Both the position numbers and the translations under genes were made by a program. DNA of 64,000 nt from Ligula intestinalis (taxonomy: Eukaryota; Platyhelminthes; Cestoda; Diphyllobothriidea; Diphyllobothriidae), in NCBI GenBank assembly GCA_036362985.1, contig JAYGXS010000006.1, positions 9,674,075 to 9,738,074 on the forward strand, in the 5' to 3' direction. A model generated the notes under the pieces. It saw only the letters and a program-made list of their open reading frames with translations. It made no database searches and was not told the origin of the DNA. Positions 35,650 through 45,569 of the stretch are shown one piece after another. How positions within the stretch are numbered: the first letter of the stretch is position 1; every line of letters starts with the position of its first letter.

Positions 35650-36680
35650 CGCATACGACCTCGCTGCCAACGAGTGCAAATGACCTGGCTGCCTACGCTT
35701 ATCCGTCTAGCCAATCCGTCTGACCAATCACCTTTGATGGTCGACTCACGCAAAGGTTGCTCCAGACACAGTAGAGATTCCCGCGGTCACCTCACTTTAA
35801 ACGCAGCGTTGTGGCTGGCAGTTTCTCGCTCATCTAGAGGTCAAAATCCCCTTACCAATTATCCACTTCCTTCTGTACAGAATGAGCTCTTCCCAACACT
35901 CTGGTCTCGTAAGCAACTGGACCTGAAGCTCGCAGTGGCTAAGGCTTTACTTACTTCACCCCCTGCGAGACTTGCACGGAAGAAAGTAATTACATAAGCC
36001 TAATACCGAACCTTATTTTGCAAAAAAGAACAGATATTGGGTTTCCAGATGTTAATTCGTACTTTTAATGTCAGCCTACCTAGCTCAGCTAAATGCGCCA
36101 AACTGGAGCTGAAGGCGCGTCATATCTACGCCGCACATAAGAATTGTCACGTATGAGGTGTAGTGCTAAACCTCGTTCGAGGCTTCAAGCTGCGCCATCT
36201 ACTGCACCAATATCAGCATCCATTAAACAGACCAATGGGAGAGGGAATTGAGTATGTAAGATGATCTCTTATATGTTCGTAGTAGGTCACCATATCCCTC
36301 CCCCTTGTAAACCGTGGCTGAGTAGTTTGCACGGTTCTCTCAACACAACGAGTTGGGTTCAACGATTTATGCTATGCCACTTTAACGCATGCGAGATGCG
36401 AGCCGTTCGTAGTGTCTTTGTGACACCCTGGTCCATTCTGCACGAATCAGGCGTGAGTGGTACGTGTCGGTGAGGTGTTTAGCCTTGTTAAACGCTGCAC
36501 CTTATCTCAATTAATGGTGTTCTGTCAGGTTATTGCAAGTGGATCCACGCGCGTGAGAGAGGAGAGAGCAGGGACAAGTTGAAAGTTCTGCAAGTCTGCA
36601 ACCACTCCAAGGTCATTTTCTCGCATACCTGCCACTCGTTTAAGGACACATAGTGACCGTCAGCGTTCGTGGTGGACTGG
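35650..36680 (-). repeat. Palindrome block D, right inner arm
   Basis: This is the inverse of 27,857-28,870. On this arm it runs straight into block C at about 36,690 with no LINE between. It is therefore the unoccupied reference for the LINE insertion. It is non-coding. A 107-codon ORF (35,674-35,997) is a chance reading of the repeat. Confidence 0.85.
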
Positions 36681-36689
36681 TGTTTTTTC

Positions 36690-38050
36690 CTGCGGTAATA
36701 GGGTCACATCGTAGAATATACGTAAGTCCAAGAAAACGATAAGGAAACAGGAAACATGATTATAAACACCCTACCAACTTAAAACATTTGACTTTACGGT
36801 AAATGTCAGGAAGGGCAAATATGCCCCTTGTCTTAACGCTAGCTCTCCGTTAATCTAAAACCTACAGCTAACAGCAACCCCGAACTCTACCATCAACATA
36901 ATCCTGAACCTAATGCCAACTCTGACACTAGCTCCGACCCTAAACTTAGCCATCTGATTAATCCTCAACGTAATTTCTCCGGAGTTGGCCGGCCTGAATT
37001 GTGAGCGCTTCCTGTCTTTAGGGCGGTCATACGAGTGATTTTTACACAGAAACCTTCAAGCAGTAGAGAAGCTGAGGTCAATTTGCAGAATTAACAGTCA
37101 ACTTAAGAAAAGGCTGCAGCCAATTTAAATGTAATTATCATTAACAAAAAATTTTTGCATCGAGTGTAATTAATCATTTCATTATACGTGAAAACTGCAG
37201 TAAACTGAACCCATCCGTCGGTCAGGAAAATGTACCTGCGCTCAAGCTTCATGATAGGGTTCACATTGCCTTGTGGCAATCGAGTTAACGGCCAGTTTTC
37301 TGCACCCCAGGTATTGCCGTAGGCGCCCCTCTTTAGTCTGTAAACACAGCCAGGCATCATTGGCAGGCATGGTTTGTAACGTGTGACCTTTATGCACCGC
37401 GGGACCATAAGCCCACAACCGTCCAGCCAACTAATCGCGTGACTACTACTCAGCTAATCGTATGATCGTGTTGGTGGGGAAATATCAAACCCACGTGAAT
37501 AGCACTCCCCGACTCAGACCTCAACCAGACATTCGATTTTTTCTCTCAAATGCCGGCTAGACATTCAAAGCGAACACCTGTGATGGCAAAAACAGTGGCC
37601 CTATGGTTAACCACTTCGGTCTTGTGCCCGCAAAAGCATTCAGAGAGGCCCTACTACACAGTTGGCCAAGGATGAATCCATCATGCGTGTTCACACCCGC
37701 CAACTTTGGATCACAGCGACGAGACAGAGATGCAGCTAATTGGTAGGCACCTCTTTTCTCGACCCCTTCTGCCCCGTCCCCTCTAAGTCCACAACAAAAC
37801 GAGACTGAAACCCTGTCGTCTGAACGCCTTCACCCCCCTCCTCCGCACTGGCTGTTTGAACTTCTGAGAAGAAGAAGAAGAAGAAGAAAACTCGATCGCT
37901 GGGACAATATGTTTATTCGCCTGACGTTTCAATATCCGTCGCGGATTCGTCAGCAGAGACATGAGTACCTTTCTGCTTTTCATGTTTAAACTTCTGCTAC
38001 TTTGTCCTCCCCCTAAGCGGCAGTTGGACAAAGGACTGGTAAAATACATA
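36690..38050 (-). repeat. Palindrome block C, right arm
   Basis: This is the inverse of 18,690-19,150, 20,375-20,807 and 22,324-23,068 combined. It has neither the mariner nor the LINE. A small PLE tail (37,867-37,982) is inserted near its outer end. It contains a stretch of degenerate CTAACC-like text at about 36,845-36,985. Confidence 0.8.
37867..37982 (-). mobile_element. Solo PLE tail with target duplication
   Basis: A 116-bp insert is flanked by TGTTTGAACTTCTG (37,853-37,866) and TGTTTAAACTTCTG (37,983-37,996), a 14-bp target duplication with one mismatch. On the minus strand the insert contains CTGACGA (37,947-37,953 on plus), then ATCC, loop GCGAC and GGAT. After these come GAAAC (37,926-37,930) and GTC (37,923-37,925), then AATAAACATATTGTCCCAG and a run of TTC triplets. 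It is the best tail-only copy, with an exact CUGANGA hammerhead-like core. Confidence 0.75.
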
Positions 38051-38054
38051 CATA

Positions 38055-38900
38055 GCATAGAGCCTTCCCCGCGGCCTAAGATGCACACAGCGTGCTCGTT
38101 CAAACCCTCCACGGCATAGCTAATTGTTGGACCCCTTCTTGCATGTTGCGCCTCCTTCCCACTGACAGAACGATACTACAACACTTGAAATCTGAGCATC
38201 CCCAACTTTCTGCCCTCTCTTATATTTTCCTACAGACCTGATGATGAATGATCGAAAGTGGACGTTTGTCGACGTCGACTTCTTGAGTTTAATAAATGCC
38301 ATGCACACGCTTTCAGATGGGAATTATTATCCGGGTGCTGATAGGATCATGATCAGAACGCATTGTGGTGCGGAAAGCATTGGCAATGATAGTGAAGCAG
38401 TTGGCGATCGAAGTGAATATGCGAGTTCCAGGAAGTAGTTCAGGCGAAGAACTTGCGATCACTGGAACAAGAAGTTTACTTTCTTGAGGTTCGGATCTCG
38501 TCGAGGATCCTTAGGCACATGCGCATGTCTCAGACTATCCTATGAGTGCCTACGATTAAGGATTATTGACAAAATCCGAAACGTCAGGAAAATAAAATTC
38601 CTGTTCCAGTGATCGCATATTCTTCTAATGTAGCAGGTTTTTGTTATAGAATTCTCACACGCCAACTCCAGTCAAGCAAAAGTCTCTAACCATAAAGATC
38701 ACTAAGGTCTGCGTAGGCTGAATGTTGCCCGGTATATTTTGAAACTATAGTTCAAACCTTTCGCAGCAGTAACATTGAAAAGTATTATTGGCAAACAACT
38801 TTTTTCGATCATTCATCACCAGTTCTTTGCAGTGACATGGAAATGTGTCGTGTTCTGACTGTCAATCCATGGACTTCGTTTCTTTTAAGATGAAGGGGAA
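38055..38900 (-). repeat. Palindrome block B2, right arm
   Basis: This is the inverse of 15,720-16,640, continuous over about 850 bp and including the internal foldback unit. A PLE-like tail motif CTGATGA, nine bases, GAAA lies at 38,238-38,257. It is followed by a TTGAGTTTAATAAATGCC segment. Confidence 0.8.
38414..38626. mobile_element. Foldback of two PLE tails
   Basis: The left arm reads GCGATCACTGGAACAAGAAG, then a CTTGAGGTTCGGATC segment. The right arm is its inverse, ending ATTCCTGTTCCAGTGATCGC (about 38,600-38,617). It is preceded at 38,414 by GAATATGCGAGTTCCAGGAA and GTAGTTCAGG, a terminal segment also found at 29,740 and 54,530. The right arm on the plus strand reads ATTAAGGATTATTGAC..., then AATCCGAAACGTCAGG, the hairpin plus GAAAC-GUC part of the tail. 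Confidence 0.75.
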
Positions 38901-38914
38901 CAAAACTGCAGAAT

Positions 38915-39010
38915 TTTAAGATTGCGTATGCAGCAAAATTTAATGAAACCCTAAATTTCATGAGTGCTTATCAGCTGCATCCTCCCGCTACATAAAGTGA
39001 GTAATAAATG
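38915..39010 (-). repeat. Inverted copy of 40,540-40,640
   Basis: The inverse of this segment matches 40,540-40,640: CTCACTTTATGTAGCG, GCAGCTGATAAGCACT, then CATTAAATTTTGCTGCATAC and GCAATCTT. The pair lies either side of the LINE fragment at 39.2-39.86 kb. Confidence 0.6.
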
Positions 39011-39217
39011 ACAGAATACAACAATTGCTTTGTCCTGGTAACAAGTGGCTCTCTGATTTACACCTCTACACGCCCGCATTTTTGCTTTAACGTTTTTTCC
39101 CTATCTCACTGTCCACAGTGCTGCACTTACTTACGTTACTTTTTAGACTTATCAGCCCAATTTACTAATTGACCTTCCTAACCTGTTTCTATGACCTCTT
39201 TTAATTGAATTCAATTA

Positions 39218-39860
39218 TTGTATTCTGTCACTCTCGCATTGCGTAAAGGTAGCCAGCATTGCGCAAAGGTAGCCAAGTCCGCGATGTCGGTCCTATACCT
39301 CGTCAAGCGAGCTTTTTCTGCCTTCAATGAAGAGTGCTTCACAAAAGTCTTCGGAACCTTCGTACGACCGAAATTAGAATCCACTATCCAGGCTTGGAGA
39401 CCCTGGGCAGCGAAAGACATCAAAATCCTCGAAAAGGTCCAACGGCGCGCAACCAATCTTGTTATGGAGCAGGGCTCACAGTCTTACGAAACACGGCAGT
39501 CGAATCTCAACCTGTTCCCATTGCGCTACAGGCAACTTCGGGGGAACCTGATACTAGGATTCCGCATATTCCGTCTTCGGGACTGCTGTCTCATAGCAGA
39601 AAATTTCTTCGAATTACGAACAACAACGAATTTGAGGAGTCATCATCTCAAATAATGGGTGACTAGGGCCAGGCTGGGCGCTCGGAAGCACTTGTTAACA
39701 AAAAGGGTGGTCGGAGCGTGGAATGCGCTTCATCAGGACGTCGTTATGTCGGAATCCCTTGAGCTTTTTAAGCGAAAACTGGATCGATACAGTAGCGTGC
39801 GCTATACCACGAACTGACCGTAGATGAAAATTCACAATAATAATAATAATAATTCTTTCA
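39218..39860 (+). pseudogene. CR1-like LINE, ORF2 C-terminal fragment
   Basis: The frame from 39,230 reads HCAKVAKSAMSVLYLVKRAF, then KVFGTFVRPKLESTIQAWRP, VQRRATNLV and LFPLRYRQLRGNLILGFRI. These align with the 3' part of the 23-28 kb LINE (ARSMLQLIRRAF, KIFGSFIQPHLEFAIQAWGP, IQRRATKMV, LFPLSYRQLRGDLILTFRI). After a stop at 39,655 the frame goes on with KRVVGAWNALHQDVVMS and FKRKLDRYSS to TGA near 39,818. It ends with an AAT triplet run (39,836-39,852). The 3' tail differs from the 23-28 kb element, so it is a different subfamily. No RT palm is present. Confidence 0.85.
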
Positions 39861-40024
39861 ATTTTTAGTAGTATCAGTTTTTATAGCCATTTACATAAGC
39901 AGCTGTCCACTACAGGTAAATCGTAATTCCTACTGCTACTGCCTACACGAATAGCCATATTTCAGTCATATATATGTGCAATTTTATAACGCCTTCCCAC
40001 CAATAGTCTCATGCTAAGGTCTCC

Positions 40025-40400
40025 GTGGTCTACCCTACTTGGCTACCTGCGTACCGTGATTACCCGCTAGCGATCTTATCAGCCAGACCTGACGGCCTAA
40101 ACACTCACCCTTGGTTCGACCCGCAGCAGACTGTCGACGATCTGGACGGATGTTTCAGTTTTTACAGTCCCGTCGGCGGACTCTGCAATCAGCAAGGAAG
40201 AATTAGGTCGCAGCTTCCACACAGTGATGATCCTGGGAAACTTTGCCATGCTCCCCCCCCCCCGTTGGATCTCCCCGAACAAAATTAGATGTTTTTTTCT
40301 CTTTTTCCTCCTAAATCGCACACATTCCCCCCACAAGAGCGACAGTTTTTCTCCTAAAAATCCCTAAGGAATTTTTTTACTGTCTGCTCCTATTTTTCCA
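40025..40400. other. Repeat-like spacer with poly-C
   Basis: It contains a C run at 40,251-40,263 and a B-box-like GGTTCGACCCGC at about 40,115. No matching A-box at the right distance was found, so it is not called as a SINE. The 87-codon ORF is not supported. Confidence 0.35.
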
Positions 40401-40469
40401 TCCCATGACTCAGGACAACTGGCCTCGCCAACAGTCTGAGATACAATATTTCTGCTACCACTACACATA

Positions 40470-40540
40470 TGTACAAATAAGGAACTCAAAGGAATTGTTC
40501 CTTCATATCTTTCAATATACTGATACTGACACTGATTCGT
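40470..40540 (+). repeat. LINE 3' tail remnant
   Basis: GGAACTCAAAGGAATTGTTC, then ATCTTTCAATATACTGATAC and TGACACTGATTC, match the 3' end of the LINE at 27,795-27,851. Nothing of its coding region is attached. Confidence 0.65.
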
Positions 40541-40894
40541 TACTCACTTTATGCAGCGATAGGACGCAGCTGATGAGCACTAGCGAAATTTATGGTTTCA
40601 TTAAATTCTGCTGCATACGCAATCTTCAAATTTGCACCAGAGAAAGGATGCTTCAAAACTGTTGAAATTAACACTTCTGCATCTACCACATTTTCTTGAT
40701 GAAATGATAGGCAAGGATGTTGCATCAGCCTTGCCAAACGACTTAAGTTTGAAATCAATAGGCAAATATTTCTGAGTACGTTGGGAAGCTAAGAAACCGA
40801 ATGAAGGCAGGGGGCATTGCCCCGAGTCAAGTGAGCATGTAAGAACTTCACCTGCTGAAATGCATGTATTTGGCATTTAAATATGATGTTAAAG

Positions 40895-41160
40895 TCATCT
40901 GCTACGATTGTTACTTCTGACGAACTTTTTGCCATCAGTACCTGCATTCCCTGTGAATAGAACCCAGCTATACCATATATGTCAAGGAAAATAGTTTTAC
41001 ATGGAATGGAACATGCAGTATGGGCACAGTTTCAGTCATCGTTTATCCATTTCGGTCACTATGCCCCTGTTAATGATCTTGCCAGAAATGACAGCACGTA
41101 ACACTGATATGCCGGAGCGGCATCTAGGAAACCTAGATACACATAGGGATTCTTGAAGGT
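40895..41160 (-). repeat. Palindrome block B1, right arm
   Basis: This is the inverse of 15,255-15,480. Shared text includes TTTATCCATTTCGGTCACTA, ATGCCCC, and GAAACCTAGATACACATAGG versus the mirrored GTGCATCTAGGTTT. Confidence 0.65.
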
Positions 41161-41249
41161 GTTGAACGACGTGCTACAAAGGCGGTTTCTTAACTTAAGT
41201 AGTTCATATACGAACACCGAATGACTGCTTTAAATCTTTTTCCCCTCCA

Positions 41250-41541
41250 TTAAAGACAAGACAAAGGTGACCTCATAGTAACGTTTCAGTTACTAAGGGG
41301 AACTGGTCTGGATGTCAAGTGGGAAGATCTCTTTCAAACAGTCCCAAGAAGGAACCTGAGAAGACACGATTGCCAGTTTGAGAAGGAACTGAGCCGCACA
41401 AACCAACCTTCATCCTTCTTCTCTCAAAGGGTCGTTCGAAAATGGAACCCCTTGCCAGAGTCTCTTGTGGATTTACGTACTGTGAACCTATTCAAGAGAC
41501 GTCTGGATAATCATCTGTTAAAAGCCAATGCAAACACATGA
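41250..41541 (+). pseudogene. CR1-like LINE, last 90 codons
   Basis: One frame without an ATG reads GDLIVTFQLLRGTGLDVKWE, then SFFSQRVVRKWNPLPESLVD, and LFKRRLDNHLL before TGA at 41,539. This is the C-terminal signature of CR1-type ORF2 (compare GDLILTFRIM, FFTNRAVSAWIALPEEVV and FKSRLDMY in the 23-28 kb LINE). The sequence differs enough to indicate another subfamily. The fragment has no stop within it. Confidence 0.75.
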
Positions 41542-41559
41542 CATAAATGACTAAAAACA

Positions 41560-42670
41560 AACATACTACTCGCTTTCATTCAATACTGTTTTTATTTGCA
41601 CTATCGGTGTCCAGGTGATATACGTTTTGTACGCTTCCACTCCGCATACGCATCACCTTGTCAACCATTCATGTTTCCAAAATATTTTTATGCTCTCTTG
41701 CATAAAAAAGTGATCTGTAACAATTGTTGCATGTTTCACCACATTTTATGCACTCCTGTACGGTTTCAACTGAGTTTTTTAAGGTGCTTGTTCATTTACT
41801 CCAAATATACTGAGTGATACACGACGCGGAAGGATTTTGGAGTAGGTAGCTCAGAGGGCAACAGCAGCTTATATAGGCTCACTCATTAATGTCTACTCCC
41901 TGCGCGTTTTAGTACGAAAACCATGGTTATAGGGTTTTATGGGCGGGGAATTAGGACATGCAGTGAAATATACTTTAATATATGCTCAGGGCATTTTCTT
42001 ACTGTGGTTTGAAGTATTATTGATTTATAATTTTATTGCTTTTCCTTCTCTGTATTATCGTTTGACCTATTGCGGAAAACCTCGATTATCAAATTACGTG
42101 TTTCTTGGATTTCCCGGAAAATTGAAATGGTGGTTAGGAGGCCATCTACTTCAAGGTGCCCGAGGTCAAACTTACCGTTCTGGAGTTCGATAAGTATAGT
42201 CCGCGGCGCGAAGCACCACGCACACCTTCAATTTATATGCGGAACAACTTACTCCCAGCAGCCGCGGAAAGCAACTACAACTGCATTTTTTTCACTGAAG
42301 ACTTACTTCTGAAAATTTCCTTCCCTGCTTATCCTATTTCCCCAACCACTAAAAACTCTATAACCACCGTTTTTGCAGGACAAAATGCTGGGACTAAAGG
42401 TATATGAGTGGGCTTACATAAGCTACTTTGGCTGATCAGATTTATGAGGATGGTAAAAAATTAACCAAAGTGCGATCAGTTAATTACTTGACAGTTGCGG
42501 AATGTCTAGCTAGGCGTAGGAAAGGCTGGCAAAAATATATGGTATTCGGAGGGGATATTTTTGAAATCAGCAGGATGAGAAACATTAACGGGAGAAAAAT
42601 AAGGAATAAAGGGTGAATGCAGGCGTGTTGTTTGTTGTAATAGTAGCAAAAACCTGATTATTATCTGGTA
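41560..42670. other. Non-coding stretch, one GC-rich patch
   Basis: No gene could be established. A 65-base patch at about 42,133-42,210 is GC-richer than its surroundings and reads YFKVPEVKLTVLEFDKYSP. It could be a small host exon (see findings) but lacks convincing splice signals. Confidence 0.35.
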
Positions 42671-42680
42671 AGTCAGAAAA

Positions 42681-43091
42681 AGAAAGGGCGTTCAGAGGGA
42701 GAGGTTTATTTGTGATCTGACGTTTTGGAGAGCTATCTCGTCTATCCATCCTGGCTCTCGTTCTATGCCGATCCTTTCCTCCGTGGACGTAGCCGGCCAA
42801 TCCAGTTTGAGCCATTCTGCATAGCTTGCGTCTCTAAATGGTAGTGGCTCGCCAAACCAGCCGGCTGGCAATTATCGCTCGCACTCTGCTCTGCGTTAAG
42901 ACTGTCTGCACCTAGGATGTCAGTGTTTATTTGGCTTTCCTACACCCCGCCGTCGCCTGCCCTCTCGTCGCACCCGCAGCCCCATAACAAGGTCCAGGAG
43001 CCAGAGTATTCAATCTCTGAAGAAGGATACACGAAATAACTATCCGAAACATCAGATCACAAATAAACCTCTCCCGGTGACTGCCCTTTCT
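42681..43091. mobile_element. Foldback element with hammerhead-like end
   Basis: The 411-bp unit has inverted ends. The left end reads AGAAAGGGCGTTCAGAGGGA, then GAGGTTTATTTGTGATCTGA and CGTTTTGGAGAG. The right end, inverted, reads AGAAAGGGCAGTCACCGGGA, then GAGGTTTATTTGTGATCTGA and TGTTTCGGATAG. The centre is a GC-rich unique segment of about 270 bp without an ORF. The inverted ends have the layout of PLE tails (AATAAA followed by the GAAAC half), but this is a different tail lineage from those at 16.0, 38.4 and 54.5 kb. Confidence 0.75.
43011..43060 (+). ncRNA. Candidate hammerhead ribozyme motif
   Basis: In order: CTGAAGA (43,017-43,023, the CUGANGA core), one A, stem GGATA (43,025-43,029), an 11-base loop, TATCC (43,041-43,045), GAAAC (43,046-43,050), ATC (43,051-43,053) and AGAT (43,054-43,057). 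AGAT can pair with ATCT (43,013-43,016) just before the core as a 4-bp stem I. Stem III would be one A-U pair plus a C-A mismatch, matching the very short stem III known in PLE hammerheads. The extra A after the core and the missing C-G pair make activity uncertain. Confidence 0.4.
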
Positions 43092-43119
43092 CCTTCTATG
43101 CTGTTTGTTTTACGGTCCT

Positions 43120-43510
43120 CAGTCAATAAAAAAAGTACATTGACTTGTCGAAATTCGGTGCTAAGTCGCAGACTGGCTAAAACAATTCGCCATTGGAAGA
43201 TTGCACAAATTAACACAACTTCTTACATTAATGTTGGTGATTTAGATGACCTAGCATTCATCACGCCCAAGTCTAGCAGCCGAGACAGCCACTTTGGCAG
43301 TCCGTACGTTGGAGTGCCTTTCAGTGATACAATGGGTCGGCGAGGAGCGCCCTCCTTGTGCACTTTGGGGAGGCCATAGAAGCGGGCCAAGACAGTTTCG
43401 TGTGCCCTCGCCATGCGTCGGTCAGATGGCATTATTGTATCCGAGTTCTCTAGAGCACAGATAAGGAAATTTCGGCAGGTCACGATCGCACGCCGGCCAT
43501 TGAGCAATTA
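43120..43510 (-). pseudogene. PLE reverse transcriptase N-terminal part
   Basis: The minus-strand frame (43,507-43,223) reads VLARFYGLPKVHKEGAPRRP, then IVSLKGTPTYGLPKWLSRLL. The motif FYGLPKVHK.G.P.RPIVS is a hallmark of PLE reverse transcriptases, in the region before the palm. The sequence downstream is too decayed to read. The 411-bp foldback element lies next to it at 43,091. The catalytic palm and endonuclease are absent. Confidence 0.85.
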
Positions 43511-43639
43511 GTGCGCAAGTGGGCAATAATCCTGGATAGGAAGAACTGTTAATTATCATAGGTATGCAGTAGCATAGCGAATGTATCGTATACATCGTGC
43601 AACTATGTATGAAGAAGCCATTTCCACTTCTGTCTATGA

Positions 43640-43735
43640 TAATGGTTTTGCGAAGGAAATCGGAACATCAGCATAATAAACTTCTTGTTCCGGCCATCGC
43701 TTCTACTTCTTCTCAACTAGACTTTCAGTTATACT
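43640..43735 (-). mobile_element. Degenerate PLE tail
   Basis: The minus strand reads GAAGTAGAAGCGATGGCCGG, AACAAGAAGTTTATTATGC and TGATGTTCCGATTTCC. It matches the plus-strand left arm of the foldback units (GAAGCGATCACTGGAACAAG...). It stands alone here. Confidence 0.55.
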
Positions 43736-44109
43736 TATTTTGCAACTGACGTGGTGTTGAAAACATTTAGAGTAATCGTTTTTTCCAACTGTTTTGATAA
43801 GGAATGCATACGAAACCCATTTCTACCGGAAGCCGAAACATTTCTGAGTGTTAATAAAGAGATCACAATATTTTATAATGACTACTAATTAGTATGCAAT
43901 AGGCATAAAGTGCAACAATATTAGCTTGCACATATAAATATTATTCCAACAGGGGAAGATTGCTGTAATACACGACATGAACATGGCCCATAGGAGGACG
44001 CTCCAACTAAGTCGTGTCAAGAGCCTTCCCAACAGTGAGAGTCTTAACGAACTAGATTTTGCCAGGGGGAGGTAAGGATACGTTGCCAGCTAAGACCACC
44101 TCCATGTGC

Positions 44110-45560
44110 ATCCACCCTCATCCTTGCTACTACGAGGCAGGTTATATTGATCACAAAAGTCGTTTCTCCAGGCATGGCTGAGAAAATGTGAGCTCAGAAG
44201 CATGAACAGCGCTTTTCTCGTGCGCACTGTTGCCTCCTTTCATCGCGCGTAACGGAACTTACTTGGTGATGTAAAAATTCCTATCAAACTACCCCAAGTA
44301 CCTGGACCAGTGCCTGCAAGCAGCGGCAGAAGTAACCACTATCAAGCCGAGAAAATTACTCTTGCGTGTGCAAAAGAATCAAGCCTGGCGTGGCCAATGG
44401 TTGCCTAACTGCATGCACTCTCCGCGCGCTCCCAACCTCACAATGAGACGACTGCGTTCATTGTATTGCCTTTCGGCTAAAAACTCACAGGAAGCGTTGC
44501 TTCCACAGGCATTCCCACAAAAGATGCCTGCACAGAAGAAATAGTTTACATTGTAGAAATGCCAGCATTTTGTAAAAGAACAGATATAACGTTTCCAGAT
44601 TGTTATGACCCGCGCCTGGTACTGCTAACTAAGTCGAACCCGTAAGACTGACACAGAGAGAACACAGGTTGGCCAGCGAGAGGGGGGTTTACTGAGACAA
44701 GCACGTGACAGAAAGTCGGAGCAAGTCATTCTTGCACAAAGGCCGCATGTACATAAGCGGGAACACGAGGCACATAGCTGAATCGGTGGGCCAATCAGCT
44801 ATGAGAAAAATCGACAGTCCCAACGCGCTCTCGTGACAGCGGCGTGATCTGCACCCGCGGCCTTTCTGAGAGATGAGTAATCACGCGAATGGGCGCATTC
44901 CCAGCACAGATGTTCATGCCTTTTATTAATGTCAGTCTATCTAGCTTGGGTAAATGCGCCAAGGTTGAGCTGTGCTGCAATCAACCGGGAGGCAGATCTG
45001 GTCACAGAATGGGCTAATCAAGACGCGTCATATCCGTACCAGCAAATGCTGATTGCCGCATACGACCTGTGGTGATTAATCTTGGACGAGGCTTCATATA
45101 ACGCGAGCTGCCCCGCCAATATTAGCGCCCAGTGAACAGGTACATGTGAGAGGGAAATATCTGGCATCACATTTCTTTTGCGGGTCACCAGAGCCCTCAC
45201 CGTCAAAAGTGATTGATTAGCTAGCGTGGTACACTAAGTACGAAGAGTCAGGTTCAGCAATTCATGCTATGCCACTTTATCGCAAGTGAGATCTGAGCTG
45301 TTTGTAGTGCCTTTGTCAAAACCTGGTCAATCCTGCAAGGATCAGGCGTGAGTGGTACTTGTCGGCAGGACGTTCCGTCTTGTCAAACGCTGCACCTGAT
45401 CTCAACTCAGGGTATTATGTCTCCTTCTTGCCATTGGATCCAGACGCGTGAGATTGTGGAAAGAGTGAACGATGCTCTGAATGCCTGCTTGCCATCCAAG
45501 CTAATTTTCCTGCATCTCTGCTACTAATTATGGGACGCACAGTTACATTCAGCGTTTGCG
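44110..45560 (-). repeat. Palindrome block A, right outer arm and extension
   Basis: 44,110-45,180 is the inverse of 12,150-13,255. The part 45,230-45,560 (TATGCTATGCCACTTTA-type text, CAGGCGTGAGTGGTAC, CAAACGCTGCACCT) repeats 36,360-36,660 in the same orientation. The outer arm is thus a second copy of the composite repeat that makes the inner arm. Confidence 0.8.
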
Positions 45561-45569
45561 ATAGTCTAC

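Noticed and set aside
36845..36985. Interstitial telomere from a chromosome fusion
   Set aside because: The text is too degenerate and recurs at the same position in other copies of a dispersed repeat.
37867..37895. GAA triplet run as an independent microsatellite
   Set aside because: It is the end of the PLE tail insert. Similar AGAAGAAG ends occur at other tails.
40105..40125. B-box-like GGTTCGACCCGC as a tRNA gene
   Set aside because: There is no A-box at the right distance and no cloverleaf.
12150..45200. Palindrome as a simple assembly artefact
   Set aside because: The arms differ by many substitutions and by private insertions (LINE, mariner, solo tail), which an artefact would not create.
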